Shown here: one piece after another, positions 16,355 to 26,584 of the stretch | Numbering within the stretch: position 1 is the stretch's first letter | Layout: every line of letters starts with the position of its first letter | Origin: Clostridioides difficile | GTDB taxonomy: Bacteria; Bacillota; Clostridia; Peptostreptococcales; Peptostreptococcaceae | Assembly (NCBI RefSeq): GCF_900243075.1 | Contig: NZ_OEZH01000095.1 | Coordinates: 1 to 35,435 of the forward strand | Direction of reading: 5' to 3' | Length of the DNA stretch: 35,435 bases | Made by a program: the position numbers and the translations under genes | Notes under the pieces: generated by a model | Databases searched by the model: none | The model's input: only the letters and a program-made list of their open reading frames with translations | What the model was told of the DNA's origin: nothing

Positions 16355-17368
16355 TTGAGTATAACTATAAAAGAAATTGGCGAATTGGCTGGTGTTTCTA
16401 AAACAACTGTGTCAAAAGTCATTAATAATAAAGATGAAAATATAAGTCAGGCAACAAGAGAAAAAATTCTAAAAATAATGAAAGAAAAAAATTATGTACC
16501 AAATAAATTAGCACAAAGTTTAGTAACTAAAAAAACTAATACTATAGGGCTTCTTATACCAGATATACGAAATCCATTCTTTACAGATGTATCAAGGGGT
16601 GTAGAAGATAAAGCTAATGAAGAAGGCTACAATATAATTTTATGTAATACAGATGAAGATGCTAAAAAAGAATATGAAGGAATAAGAACACTATCAGAGA
16701 GGATGATAGATGGAATTATATTTGCAGCCTCTTCAAATACAAACTGGAAAGAAGCAAATTATAAAGATATAAAAATGCCAACTGTGTTGATTGATAAGAA
16801 GATAAGCATGAACAAAGAAACTTTAAAAGGAATAGTTAAAATAAATAACTTTGAAGGGGCCTATATAGCTACAAAATATTTATTAGATATTGGAAATAAG
16901 AAAATAATATACCTAAGTGGTCCACTTCAAAATGAAATAGCAATAGATAGATTAGAAGGATATAAAAAGGCTCTAATCGAGTGTAATTTAAGCTACAATC
17001 CTGATTATGTATTTGAAGGAAAGTATAAGATTGAATGGGGACAAGAATTTATAAAGAATTTAGAAAAGATAGATTTTGATGCAATATTTTGTGCAAATGA
17101 TTTAATTGCAATAGGTGTTATAAGAGGTCTTAAAGAAAGAGGGTTAAATATACCAAATGATGTAAGTGTTGTAGGATTTGATGATATTCAAACATCTAGT
17201 TTAATAAGCCCTTCTCTTACAACAGTAAGACAACCCTCTTATGATATAGGATACAAAGCCAGTGAAATATTGATAAATTGTTTAAGAGGAGATAAAAAAG
17301 AATCGTTTGATGAATTGATTTTCAAACCAGAATTAGTCATAAGAGATTCAACAAAAGAAAATGAATAA
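16355..17368 (+). CDS. rbsR: LacI-family ribose operon repressor
   Basis: A 337-residue repressor. Residues 1-55 hold the LacI helix-turn-helix and hinge (TIKEIGELAGVSKTTVSKVINN, NYVPNKLAQSL), followed by a periplasmic-binding-like ligand domain (NTIGLLIPDIRNPFF, SVVGFDDIQTSSLISPSLTTVRQP). I choose TTG at 16355: GGGGGTGA (16342-16349) is correctly spaced from it, and the protein then begins right at the HTH. The ATG at 16340 has no ribosome binding site. It is the first gene of the operon and stands behind palindromic operators, so it most likely represses itself and the transport genes until ribose binds. Confidence 0.92.
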   Translation: MSITIKEIGELAGVSKTTVSKVINNKDENISQATREKILKIMKEKNYVPNKLAQSLVTKKTNTIGLLIPDIRNPFFTDVSRGVEDKANEEGYNIILCNTDEDAKKEYEGIRTLSERMIDGIIFAASSNTNWKEANYKDIKMPTVLIDKKISMNKETLKGIVKINNFEGAYIATKYLLDIGNKKIIYLSGPLQNEIAIDRLEGYKKALIECNLSYNPDYVFEGKYKIEWGQEFIKNLEKIDFDAIFCANDLIAIGVIRGLKERGLNIPNDVSVVGFDDIQTSSLISPSLTTVRQPSYDIGYKASEILINCLRGDKKESFDELIFKPELVIRDSTKENE

Positions 17369-17409
17369 CAGCATGAAAGACATAAATAGATATGTAAAGG
17401 AGTAATGTA

Positions 17410-18312
17410 ATGGGAAACATAGTTGTCATAGGAAGTGTAAACATGGACATGGTATGTTCTGTAGACAAAAGACCAGAAAAAGGAGAAACAGTACTAGGTA
17501 ATAGTTTTTTTACGTCACCTGGAGGAAAAGGTGCTAACCAAGCAGTTTCAGCATCTAAGCTAGGAGCGAATGTAAAAATGATATCATGCATAGGGGAAGA
17601 TAGCTTAGGAGAGGAGTTAATAAGAAATTTCAGAACCAATAAAGTTGATTATAGCCTAGTATCCAGAAATAAGCACAAAAGTTCTGGTGTTGCTGTTATA
17701 ACATTATGTGAAAATGATAATAGTATTGTTGTTGTACCAGGAACGAATGAATTAGTAGATATAGAGTTAATTAAAAAGAATGAAGAAGAGATAAAGAATG
17801 CAGATATAGTACTACTACAATTAGAGATTCCATTAAAAACAATAAATTACGTAGTAAATTTCTGCTTTGAAAATAAGATTAAGGTTCTGTTAAATCCAGC
17901 ACCAGCAATAAAATTAGATGAAGATATAATAGAAAAAGTAACTTACTTAACACCAAATGAACATGAATATAAAATAGTTTTTGACACAGATGAAGGGATA
18001 GAGGAAGTATTAAAAAAATATCCAAATAAACTTGTGATAACAGAAGGAAAAAATGGAGCTAGATTTTATGATGGTAAAGAAATTAAGCATATATCTTGTA
18101 TAAGTGTTGATGTTCAAGACACTACAGGTGCAGGAGATACATTTAATGGAGCATTATCAGTGGCTATAACAGAAGGTAAAAATCTATATACAGCAGTAGA
18201 ATACGCAGTAGTAGTATCAGGTCTTTCTGTAACAAAACTAGGTGCACAATCTGGTATGCCTTATAAAGAAGATGCTGAAAAATATTTAAATATTAATAAT
18301 ATAGAAATCTAA
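17410..18312 (+). CDS. rbsK: Ribokinase
   Basis: A 300-residue PfkB-family kinase that phosphorylates ribose to ribose-5-phosphate. GSVNMDMV begins the fold, PGGKGANQAVSASKLGA is the first PfkB signature, and DTTGAGDTFNGAL is the second, with the catalytic Asp. The length is usual. AAAGGAG precedes the ATG, 41 nt after rbsR. No rbsD (ribose pyranase) gene is present between regulator and kinase or elsewhere in the operon. Confidence 0.94.
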   Translation: MGNIVVIGSVNMDMVCSVDKRPEKGETVLGNSFFTSPGGKGANQAVSASKLGANVKMISCIGEDSLGEELIRNFRTNKVDYSLVSRNKHKSSGVAVITLCENDNSIVVVPGTNELVDIELIKKNEEEIKNADIVLLQLEIPLKTINYVVNFCFENKIKVLLNPAPAIKLDEDIIEKVTYLTPNEHEYKIVFDTDEGIEEVLKKYPNKLVITEGKNGARFYDGKEIKHISCISVDVQDTTGAGDTFNGALSVAITEGKNLYTAVEYAVVVSGLSVTKLGAQSGMPYKEDAEKYLNINNIEI

Positions 18313-18351
18313 TTTGTTCAAATTTAAAACTATTAAAAAAGGAGGTTAATT

Positions 18352-19314
18352 ATGAGAGTGAGAAAAATTTTATCTTTAGGAATTGCTGGAATACTAGCAA
18401 TAGGAATGTTAACAGGATGTTCAATGGAAGGGCCAAGTAAATCAGATAATAAAGGTGGTTCAGACAAGAAAGATTTAACTATAGGAGTATCTACAATAAC
18501 TCTCCAACATCAATTTTTTATAGACATTGATGAGGGAATAAAAGAAAAAGCTAAAGAGCTAGGTGTTAAAGTTATAGTAAATGACCCAGACCAAGATGTA
18601 GCTAAGCAAACATCAGCAATAGAAGATTTTATACAACAAAATGTGGATGGAATGATAGTGCTTGGAACAGATAATTCAGCTATAGTACCAGCAGTAGAAG
18701 GAGCATTTGAAAAAATGCCAGTAGTTACAGTAGATGCTGTATTAAATACTGAAAATATTACAAGTTATGTAGGAACAGTTAGTTATGATGCTGGTAAAAA
18801 GTTAGGGGAATATACTAAAAAGTACATAGATGAAAAACTAGGCGGAAAGTCAGAAATAGCAATAGTAACAGATTTAAAATCTCAAATACAAATGCAAAGA
18901 ATAGATGGATTTAAAGATGCATTAAAAGGTTCAGCAAATGTTAAAATATTAAATTCTCAACCAGGATATGATAGAGAAGAATCTCTTAACACAGTAGAAA
19001 ACTTAATTCAATCTAATCCAGATGTAGATATAATATATGCAACAGCTGAAAATAGTGTATTAGGAGCTAAAGCTGCACTTGAATCTGCAAAGAATAAGGA
19101 TGTTAAGATTGTAGGATTTGACTTAACTGAAGAAGCAGCAAGTGGAATAACAGATGGAACTATTCTTGCTATGATTCAACAACAACCTAAAGAAATGGGA
19201 CGCTTAGCTGTAGAAGCAGTAGTAAAAGCTATAAAAGGTGAAAAGGTAGAAAAAAATATACCAGTGCCAGCTTTACTTTATGATAAAGAAAATATAAAGG
19301 ACTTTAAGAATTAG
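18352..19314 (+). CDS. rbsB: Ribose ABC transporter substrate-binding lipoprotein
   Basis: A 320-residue extracellular binding protein. A signal peptide (RKILSLGIAGILAIGM) ends in the lipobox LTGC, so Cys23 is lipidated and anchors the protein on the outer face of the membrane. The mature part is a type-I periplasmic binding fold: LTIGVSTITLQHQFF, the NDPDQD region, GMIVLGTDNSAIVPAV and VKIVGFDLTEEA. AAGGAGG precedes the ATG. It lies between kinase and ATPase, the common rbs order in clostridia. Confidence 0.93.
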   Translation: MRVRKILSLGIAGILAIGMLTGCSMEGPSKSDNKGGSDKKDLTIGVSTITLQHQFFIDIDEGIKEKAKELGVKVIVNDPDQDVAKQTSAIEDFIQQNVDGMIVLGTDNSAIVPAVEGAFEKMPVVTVDAVLNTENITSYVGTVSYDAGKKLGEYTKKYIDEKLGGKSEIAIVTDLKSQIQMQRIDGFKDALKGSANVKILNSQPGYDREESLNTVENLIQSNPDVDIIYATAENSVLGAKAALESAKNKDVKIVGFDLTEEAASGITDGTILAMIQQQPKEMGRLAVEAVVKAIKGEKVEKNIPVPALLYDKENIKDFKN

Positions 19315-19367
19315 CAAAATAAAATGAGATTATTTGAAAGAAATCCTATTTAAAAAGGAGTGTCATT

Positions 19368-20879
19368 ATGAGTAATACAATTCTGAAGTTAAGTAATATT
19401 GCTAAAGAATTTCCTGGTGTCAGAGCATTAGATAATGTCAATTTTGAGTTATTTCATGGCGAGGTTCATGCACTACTGGGTGAAAATGGTGCTGGTAAAT
19501 CAACAATGATAAAGATTTTAACTGGTGCTCATGCTAAAACTTCTGGTAAATTCATTTTTGAAGGCAAAGAAATAGAGAATATATCACCAGATGTTTCTAA
19601 AAAGATAGGTATAAATGCTATATATCAAGAATTAACAGTATTTGATGAGTTGACAGTATCACAAAATATTTTTATGGGAAAAGAGATAAGTGGCAAAGTC
19701 TTAATTAATGATAAAAAAATGAATGAAGATGCTAAAAAGATTTTCGATAATATGGGAATAGATATAAATCCAAATAGTCTAGTCAAAGAACTTAGTATAG
19801 CTCAAAAACAAATGGTAGAAATAGCAAGAGTTTTATCATCAGAAACTAAGGTCTTAATAATGGATGAGCCTACATCTTCAATAAGCAAAAAAGAGACTGA
19901 AATACTTTTTAGACTTATAAGGGATTTAAAAGAGAGTGGAGTCAGTATAATATATATCTCCCATAGGATGGAAGAACTCTTTGAAATTTGCGACAGAATA
20001 ACTATAATGCGAGATGGGAAAACGATTTCGACTTTAAATACAAAAGATGTATCATCTGAGGAAGAATTAGTTAATTTAATGATAGATAGAAAGCTAGACC
20101 AATTTTTTCCGAAAAGAAAAGTAGAAATAAAAGAAGAAATTATGAGAGTGGAAAATCTAACTAAGAACAATGTTTTTAATGATATCGGCTTTAACATAAG
20201 AAAAGGCGAGATATTTGGAATAGGTGGACTAGTTGGAAGCAAGAGAAGTGAAATAGTAGAAGCTATATTTGGACTTAAAACATATGATTCTGGGAAAATA
20301 TATTTAAACAATAAAGAAATAAAGTTTAAAACTCCATCAGATGCAATTGAAAATGGACTAGGACTAATAACAGAAGATAGAAAAGGTACTGGATTATTTT
20401 TACAAATGAGTGTCAAGGAAAACACAACTATGGCTGGGCTAAAAAAGGTATCTAAGTTTAAATCAGTTATAGACAGAAAAAAGGAAAAAGAGGTTTTGGA
20501 AAAATACATAGAAGCTTTAAAGATAAAAACACCTCATATGAATCAAGTCATACAGAGCTTAAGTGGTGGAAACCAACAAAAAGCTATAATAGCAAGATGG
20601 CTTTTATTACAACCAGACATATTAATTATGGACGAGCCAACTAGAGGCATAGACGTAAATGCTAAGGCAGAGATATACAATCTAATGGGAGATTTAGTAG
20701 AGAGTGGAGTAAGTATCATAATGATATCTTCTGAAATACCAGAATTAATATCAATGAGTGACAGGATAATGGTTATGAGGGAAGGTCATATAAGTGGATT
20801 TTTAGAAGGTGAAGAAATGGTTGAAAATAATGTATTAAAATTGGCTTTCGGAGGTAAAATTAATGAGTTCAATAACTAA
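19368..20879 (+). CDS. rbsA: Ribose ABC transporter ATP-binding protein
   Basis: A 503-residue protein with two fused ABC domains. The first has GENGAGKST (about residues 39-47), LSIAQKQMVEIARVL and LIMDEPTSSISKKE. The second has the degenerate GGLVGSKRSE in place of a normal Walker A, which is typical of monosaccharide transporters, and a canonical LSGGNQQKAIIARWL with LIMDEPTRGID. It energises uptake through RbsC. Its 3' end overlaps the rbsC start by 17 nt, which suggests coupled translation. Confidence 0.94.
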   Translation: MSNTILKLSNIAKEFPGVRALDNVNFELFHGEVHALLGENGAGKSTMIKILTGAHAKTSGKFIFEGKEIENISPDVSKKIGINAIYQELTVFDELTVSQNIFMGKEISGKVLINDKKMNEDAKKIFDNMGIDINPNSLVKELSIAQKQMVEIARVLSSETKVLIMDEPTSSISKKETEILFRLIRDLKESGVSIIYISHRMEELFEICDRITIMRDGKTISTLNTKDVSSEEELVNLMIDRKLDQFFPKRKVEIKEEIMRVENLTKNNVFNDIGFNIRKGEIFGIGGLVGSKRSEIVEAIFGLKTYDSGKIYLNNKEIKFKTPSDAIENGLGLITEDRKGTGLFLQMSVKENTTMAGLKKVSKFKSVIDRKKEKEVLEKYIEALKIKTPHMNQVIQSLSGGNQQKAIIARWLLLQPDILIMDEPTRGIDVNAKAEIYNLMGDLVESGVSIIMISSEIPELISMSDRIMVMREGHISGFLEGEEMVENNVLKLAFGGKINEFNN

Positions 20880-21861
20880 GCACAAAGAAGACAAATCCTC
20901 TCCATTATTAACAAAATTAACAAGTGCATTTAGAGACCAAGGGAGTGCAGCTGTAGGGCTTGTAATAATTTTTATAATAATGAGTGTAGCTTCATCTAAT
21001 TTTTTAACTTTAGATAATTTAATTAACGTTGGAAGACAAATATCTATAAATGCAATTCTTGCAGTGGGTATGACATTTGTAATAATTACAGGAGGAATAG
21101 ATTTAAGTGTAGGTGCAGTAATTGCTCTAGTAGGTACATTTTGGGCTACAACAGTAGTAAACTATAATGCACCTATATGGGTAGGTATGATACTTGCATT
21201 GGCAATTGGAACGATATTAGGAGTCATAAAAGGTGCAATTATTTCAACACAAAAACTACCACCATTCATTGTGACTTTAGCCATGTTGACAATAATAAGT
21301 GGGGCAAGCTTTGTATTTACAGGAGGAAGACCTATATCAGTAAATACAGACGCATTTAAGATGTTAGGTAGAGGATATGTTGGACCCATACCAATACCAG
21401 TTATAATTATGATTATAGTTGTAATAGCAGGACATTTTCTATTAAAAAGAACTAATTTTGGACGTCATGTACATGCAGTAGGTGGAAATGAAGAGGCTGC
21501 TAGATTATGTGGAGTAAAAGTAAATAAAGTTATAGTAAAAGTATACGCACTAGCTGGGCTACTAACAGCACTAGCCGGGATAATACTATCATCACGTTTG
21601 GCATCAGGTTCACCAACTGTTGGAGATGGAGCAGAATTAGATGCTATAGCAGCAGTTGTGCTTGGTGGGACTAATATGATGGGTGGTTCTGGTTCTATAG
21701 TAGGTACATGTATAGGTGTTGGAATAATAGGAATATTAGGAAATGGACTAAACCTATTAAGTGTATCTTCATACAATCAAATGATTATAAAAGGATTGGT
21801 AATGTTATTTGCTATATGGATAAATAATATAAAATTAAAAAAATCAGCCAAATCTAAATAG
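20863..21861 (+). CDS. rbsC: Ribose ABC transporter permease
   Basis: A 332-residue membrane protein of the branched-chain amino acid/monosaccharide permease group, with eight or more hydrophobic helices. Family blocks are AILAVGMTFVIITGGIDLSVGAV, the coupling loop FGRHVHAVGGNEEAARLCGV and the late VVLGGTNMMGGSGS. It is the last rbs gene. No convincing terminator follows; a weak ATCAGC/GCTGAT pairing spans the stop region, so some read-through into the peptidase genes is possible. Confidence 0.94.
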   Translation: MSSITKHKEDKSSPLLTKLTSAFRDQGSAAVGLVIIFIIMSVASSNFLTLDNLINVGRQISINAILAVGMTFVIITGGIDLSVGAVIALVGTFWATTVVNYNAPIWVGMILALAIGTILGVIKGAIISTQKLPPFIVTLAMLTIISGASFVFTGGRPISVNTDAFKMLGRGYVGPIPIPVIIMIIVVIAGHFLLKRTNFGRHVHAVGGNEEAARLCGVKVNKVIVKVYALAGLLTALAGIILSSRLASGSPTVGDGAELDAIAAVVLGGTNMMGGSGSIVGTCIGVGIIGILGNGLNLLSVSSYNQMIIKGLVMLFAIWINNIKLKKSAKSK

Positions 21862-22009
21862 TAGTTAAATTTTAGCTGATAATTTATAAAGATTACTAAA
21901 ATTTTGTATATGCTAAATGAAAATATGTTAAGTAAAAGGTTTATTATGCTTCAAATAGAGTACATCAGCCTTGAAATCTTAAATTGAAAAATAAATCTTA
22001 GGAGGAAAT

Positions 22010-23272
22010 ATGAAAAAAATTCTCTTAGATACATTAAATAGTAAAAAGCAAGAGTACATAGATTATTTAAAAGAACTTGTAAGTATAAAGACTGAAGATG
22101 TTGGTCATGGAATACTAGGTGGATTTGAAAAAGAGGGACAAGAATATATTGAAAAACTTGCAAATGACATAGGTTTTAGTGTAAATAGACAAGAAATGAG
22201 TGAAGAACTAATTAAAAAAGCAAAAGGTATATATAAAGAAGGAAATCTCGGTCACAATTATGAGGATAGATACAATTTAATTTGCAAATATAGTGATGAT
22301 TTACCTGGTAAGACAATTGTATTTAATGGTCATGTAGATACTATGCCACCTGGTGATATAAGTAAGTGGAGATATAATCCATATTGTGGTACAGAAGATA
22401 ATGGTAAGCTTTATGGTCTTGGAACTTCAGATATGAAATCTGGGCTTATAGCATCAATATTATCTGTAAAGCTTATAAAAGATAGTGGTCTAAATGTACC
22501 TGGCAATGTAAAAGTGATGTCAGTAGTAGATGAAGAAGGTGGGGGAAATGGTACTATAAATGCAATTATGAATGGTATTGATGGAGATTACTGTGTAATT
22601 TGTGAACCATCAGAACAGAATTTAATAGTTGCACATATGGGATTTGTATTCTTTGAAGTTGAAGTTAAAGGTGTGTCTCTTCACTGTGGTAGTAAGTGGG
22701 AGGGCGTAAATGCAATAGAGAAGGCTATGTTATTGCTTCAAGATATAAAAGAGTTAGAACATAACTGGCTTATGATATATAAGCATCCACTATTACCTTC
22801 ACCTACAATAAATTTAGGTGTAATAAATGGTGGAACAGCAGGTTCTACTGTGCCAGATAAGTGTGTATTTAATTTATGTGTACACTTCTTGCCAAATATA
22901 ATGAGTTATGAACAAGTTGTAAATGACGTAACCAATGTCATAATGACAAGAGCTAATGGAGATTTGTGGCTTAAAGATAATAAGCCAAATATAAGCATAT
23001 ATCAATCAGGGTTAGGTTTTGAGATGGACAAGGATTCTGATTTTGTAGTGAATGCACATAAAATATTAGAAGAAACTCTAGGGAAAAAATTAGAAATAAA
23101 AGGTTCAACAGCTGGGAATGATGCAAGATTGATGAAAAATTTAGCTGAAATACCAACAATCATATTAGGACCAGGTTCAATAGAACAATGTCATTCAATT
23201 GATGAATATGTTGAAATTAAGGAATATCTAGATAGTATACTTATGTATGCAAGTCTAATATTAAACTTATAA
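22010..23272 (+). CDS. M20 family peptidase/deacylase (ArgE/DapE-type)
   Basis: A 420-residue metallohydrolase. Metal ligands and catalytic residues are visible: FNGHVDTMPPGD (H108, D110), GLGTSDMKSG (D141), VVDEEGGGNG (E175, E176), CEPSEQ (E199) and the late His in IEQCHSIDEYVE. The dimerisation domain lies between about 205 and 320. The family removes acyl groups or cleaves short peptides; the substrate here is not evident. TTAGGAGG precedes the ATG. It is 20 nt upstream of the GATase1-like gene and probably shares its transcript. Confidence 0.87.
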   Translation: MKKILLDTLNSKKQEYIDYLKELVSIKTEDVGHGILGGFEKEGQEYIEKLANDIGFSVNRQEMSEELIKKAKGIYKEGNLGHNYEDRYNLICKYSDDLPGKTIVFNGHVDTMPPGDISKWRYNPYCGTEDNGKLYGLGTSDMKSGLIASILSVKLIKDSGLNVPGNVKVMSVVDEEGGGNGTINAIMNGIDGDYCVICEPSEQNLIVAHMGFVFFEVEVKGVSLHCGSKWEGVNAIEKAMLLLQDIKELEHNWLMIYKHPLLPSPTINLGVINGGTAGSTVPDKCVFNLCVHFLPNIMSYEQVVNDVTNVIMTRANGDLWLKDNKPNISIYQSGLGFEMDKDSDFVVNAHKILEETLGKKLEIKGSTAGNDARLMKNLAEIPTIILGPGSIEQCHSIDEYVEIKEYLDSILMYASLILNL

Positions 23273-23291
23273 AAGTAGGAGGAATATATAA

Positions 23292-24035
23292 ATGAAAAAA
23301 GTATTAATAGTAGGGGAATCGTGGGTAAAAAATATAACTCATATAAAAGGATTTGATACATTTGTTACAACTCACTATGAAGAAGCTGTAAAGTGGCTAA
23401 AAGAAGCAATAGAATCTGGAGGATATGAGACAGTTCATATGCCTGCACATGTAGCAGCAGATAGCTTCCCATATAAATTAGAGGAGTTAAATGAATATGA
23501 TTGTATAATATTATCTGATATAGGTTCTAATACGTTTTTATTATCTAATAGTACTTTTATAGATTGTAATAGTAATCCAGATAGACTTGAACTAATCAAA
23601 GAGTACGTAAATAATGGTGGTGCATTAATCATGGTAGGTGGATACATGTCATTTACAGGTATAGATGCAAAAGCTAGATTTGGAGAAACTGCTATTAAAG
23701 ATGTATTGCCAATAACAATGATAGCTAAAGATGATAGAGTTGAAAAACCAGCAGGTATAATTCCAGAAGTTGTTGACTCTGAACATCCAGTATTAAAAGA
23801 TATACCAACAGAATGGCCAAAATTTTTAGGATATAACAAAACAGTTGCTAGAGATAATTGCCCTGTTTTAGCAACTATTGGAGGAGACCCATTTGTAGCT
23901 GTTGGTGAGTTTGGAAAAGGAAAATCTGCTATCTTTAGTTCTGATTGTGCACCTCATTGGGGTCCAAAAGAATTTACTGATTGGAAATACTATAATAAAT
24001 TATGGGTCAATATGCTTGATTGGTTAACATGCTAA
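23292..24035 (+). CDS. Glutamine amidotransferase-like protein (GATase1_like family)
   Basis: A 247-residue cytoplasmic protein with a flavodoxin-like class I amidotransferase fold. Family features include KKVLIVGESW at the start, EYDCIILSDIGSNT, GGALIMVGGYMSFTG at the position of the nucleophile elbow, and GKSAIFSSDCAPHWGP near the end. The elbow has Gly-Tyr-Met rather than a Cys, so classical glutaminase activity is unlikely; relatives are annotated only as putative cytoplasmic proteins. It is cotranscribed with the M20 gene upstream and closed by a terminator. Confidence 0.75.
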   Translation: MKKVLIVGESWVKNITHIKGFDTFVTTHYEEAVKWLKEAIESGGYETVHMPAHVAADSFPYKLEELNEYDCIILSDIGSNTFLLSNSTFIDCNSNPDRLELIKEYVNNGGALIMVGGYMSFTGIDAKARFGETAIKDVLPITMIAKDDRVEKPAGIIPEVVDSEHPVLKDIPTEWPKFLGYNKTVARDNCPVLATIGGDPFVAVGEFGKGKSAIFSSDCAPHWGPKEFTDWKYYNKLWVNMLDWLTC

Positions 24036-24052
24036 AAATTTTATAAAACTTG

Positions 24053-24101
24053 AAAACCTCTTACTTGATAAAATGAAACTTACAAGTCAAGAGGTTTTAT
24101 T
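24053..24101 (+). terminator. Terminator after the GATase1-like gene
   Basis: AAAACCTCTTACTTG (24053-24067) pairs with CAAGT-C-AAGAGGTTTT (24083-24098), with one bulged C and a 15-nt loop. Confidence 0.75.
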
Positions 24102-24207
24102 GTATAAAATGGCTGTACAGTAGAAAATATTTTTAAATCAGTTAAAATCAGTTATTTTGGTTAATAATTGATAAGTTATTAGAAATAGGGAGGTTTATAC
24201 AATTAAT

Positions 24208-25526
24208 ATGAGTGATTTAAATAAAAAGTTCTTAATTGAATATATAGATGGGATACAGGAAGAGTTAAGAGATATATCAGATAAAATATGGAAAAATCCA
24301 GAACTTCAATATAAAGAATATTATGCTTCAAACTTACAAAAGGAATATTTAAAAAAACATGATTTTAGTATAGATGAATTAGAGGGTATGGATACAGCAT
24401 TTGTGGCTAGTTATGGAGAAGGTAAACCAGTTATAGCAGTTTTAGGAGAATATGATGCTTTAGATGGTTTATCTCAAAAAGTATCCATTACCAAAGAACC
24501 AATTTCAGATGGCGGTGCAGGTCATGGATGTGGACATAACTTACTTGGTACAGGCTCAATGGGGGCTGTAATTGCAGTAAAGGAATTAATCAAACTAAAA
24601 AAGTTGAAAGGAATCATAAAATACTATGGGTGTCCAGCAGAGGAGGATTTATCAGGAAAGGTATTGATGATAAAAAAAGGTTTCTTTGATATAAATACTC
24701 TGTTAAATTTAGATATAATGGGATTAGTGCTCATGCAGCACAAGCTCCTTATAACGGAAGAAGTGCACTTGATGCAGTAGAACTTATGAACATAGGTTGT
24801 AATTATTTGAGAGAACACATATTTGATAACTGTAGAGTACACTATGTAACTACTAATGGTGGAAAAATGCCAAATATAGTTCCAGATTTTGCAGAAGTGT
24901 GGTATTACATAAGAGGAGTTAAAATGGAGCATGTAAGAGATGTATTTGGTAGGATTGTTGATATAGCAAAAGGAGCAGCATTAATGACTGGTACTATTAT
25001 GGAATATGACATTATAAGTGGAGTATATGACTATATTCCAAATACAATATTAACAGATATTCTATCACAAAATATGAAATTAGTAGGTGTGCAAAACTAT
25101 AATGAAGATGACTACTATTTTGCAGATAAATTAGCTGAGACAGTGTCTATAGATAAAAGAAGTAGTGTTTCTAGTGTATTAAGTGGAAATAAGGATATTA
25201 CTAAGATGAATTTACATGATAAAATTACAGATGATACATTTACTCATAATAATTGTATATCATTATCATTAGATATTGGAGATATTAGTTACATAATACC
25301 TACAGCACAATGTTCTTGTTCAGTTTGGCCTATTGGTATTTCTGCTCATACATGGCAGTCTTGTGCCAGTGCAGGTTCTGACATGGGATTTAAAGCGATG
25401 TTATTAGCATCTAAGTCTATAGCATGTTCAATAAATGATGTAATGTTGGATGAATCTATTGTAAATAAATCAAAAAAGGAATTAGAGGATACTATAGGTA
25501 GTTTTGAATACACTCCAATTATTTGA
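24208..25526 (+). pseudogene. AbgB-like M20 amidohydrolase, broken by an internal deletion
   Basis: Two frames make one gene of the p-aminobenzoyl-glutamate hydrolase B (AbgB) type. The first frame (24208-24780) shows VIAVLGEYDALDGLSQ, GHGCGHNLLGT and YGCPAEED with metal ligands. At about 24690-24705 the similarity shifts to the +2 frame, where KFRYNGISAHAAQ continues to the end at 25526. Compared with the family, roughly 25-30 residues, including the WHP metal-binding segment, are missing at the junction, so a deletion not divisible by three removed them. The remainder of frame 1 after the junction (LVLMQHKLLITEE) is nonsense. The gene is unlikely to be active. It follows the two hydrolase genes but sits after a terminator. 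Confidence 0.85.
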
Positions 25527-25683
25527 AAATTAATTTAATGTAAGTAAGATTGAATTGTATGAGTTTATATAAATCTATAATTTAATATTATTTTTAACTT
25601 TGTCTTCTAATTATTTTAAATCTAAGATACAGTGATTAAAAGGTATTTTTTAAGTTTCTTAGAATACTATATCTTATATAATC

Positions 25684-25712
25684 TTGATAAAAGGTGTTAT
25701 ACTATATATAAT
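25684..25712 (+). promoter_or_regulatory. Promoter of the DUF5685 cluster
   Basis: TTGATA (25684-25689), a 17-nt spacer and TATAAT (25707-25712), 32 nt before the start codon. Confidence 0.75.
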
Positions 25713-25744
25713 CTAAATAAAAAGTAGTACAAAAAGGAGTATTT

Positions 25745-26584
25745 ATGTTTGGATATGTTAAAATAAACAAAATGGATTTAACATTTAGAGAATATGACCA
25801 TTACAAAGCTTACTATTGTGGATTATGTAAATATTTAAAAAGAAATCATGGAGAAATTTCTAGATTTTCTCTGAATTATGATATAACATTTTTAATTGTT
25901 TTATTAACAGCAGTATATAACCCAGAGTCTATAAGTACAGAGGAAGCATGTATAGTCAATCCATTTAAAAAGAAAAAGGTAATTACAAATGATATTACAG
26001 AATATGCAGCAAGTATGAATATTCTTTTAACGTATTATAAATTGGAAGATAATTTAATGGACGATAAACGCATAAAAGATAAATTAGCATATTATATATA
26101 TAAAAACAAATTAAATTTAGCATATGAAAAGTATCCTGAAAAAGCAGAGTATATAAAACAACAGCTAAATGAATTAAATAAGTTAGAAAAGGACAAAAAT
26201 ATAAATATAGATGAAGTATCTAGTGTATTTGGTAATATAATGGGTGAAGTATTTGCCTACAAAAAAGATGAAAACGAGAGAAACTTAAGAATGATAGGCT
26301 TTAATATAGGTAAGTATATATATCTACTAGATGCCTATGAAGATTTAGATGAAGATTTTAAAAAAGGAAGATACAATCCATTTATAGAGTATATAGATAA
26401 AAATGATGAGTTAAAAGAAAAAGTAAAAAAAATAATTGTGACATCATTAGGTTTTTTAGCTAGAGGGATTGATAATTTAAATCTAAATAAAAATGTTGGA
26501 ATAATAGAAAATATAATTTATTCTGGTGTTTATTTAAGATATATGAATATATTAGAAAGCAGAGGTGGAAAGAATGTACAGTAA
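25745..26584 (+). CDS. DUF5685 family protein
   Basis: A 279-residue protein with the N-terminal signature YKAYYCGLCKYLKRNHGEISRFSLNYDITFL, in short YYCGLC-K-LK, which marks the DUF5685 family. Further on are NPFKKKK and a helical domain with LLDAYEDLDEDFKKGRYNPF, which resembles an acidic metal- or lipid-binding helix pair. Function is unknown. In other Firmicutes such genes, by my recall, lie near DnaJ-like or TPR genes. A consensus promoter and AAAGGAG precede it. Its end overlaps the start of the next gene by 11 nt. Confidence 0.8.
   Translation: MFGYVKINKMDLTFREYDHYKAYYCGLCKYLKRNHGEISRFSLNYDITFLIVLLTAVYNPESISTEEACIVNPFKKKKVITNDITEYAASMNILLTYYKLEDNLMDDKRIKDKLAYYIYKNKLNLAYEKYPEKAEYIKQQLNELNKLEKDKNINIDEVSSVFGNIMGEVFAYKKDENERNLRMIGFNIGKYIYLLDAYEDLDEDFKKGRYNPFIEYIDKNDELKEKVKKIIVTSLGFLARGIDNLNLNKNVGIIENIIYSGVYLRYMNILESRGGKNVQ

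Noticed and set aside
19802-20509. Minus-strand 235-codon frame opposite rbsA
   Set aside because: Ser/Leu-rich antisense of a well-supported ATPase gene, with no start signal.
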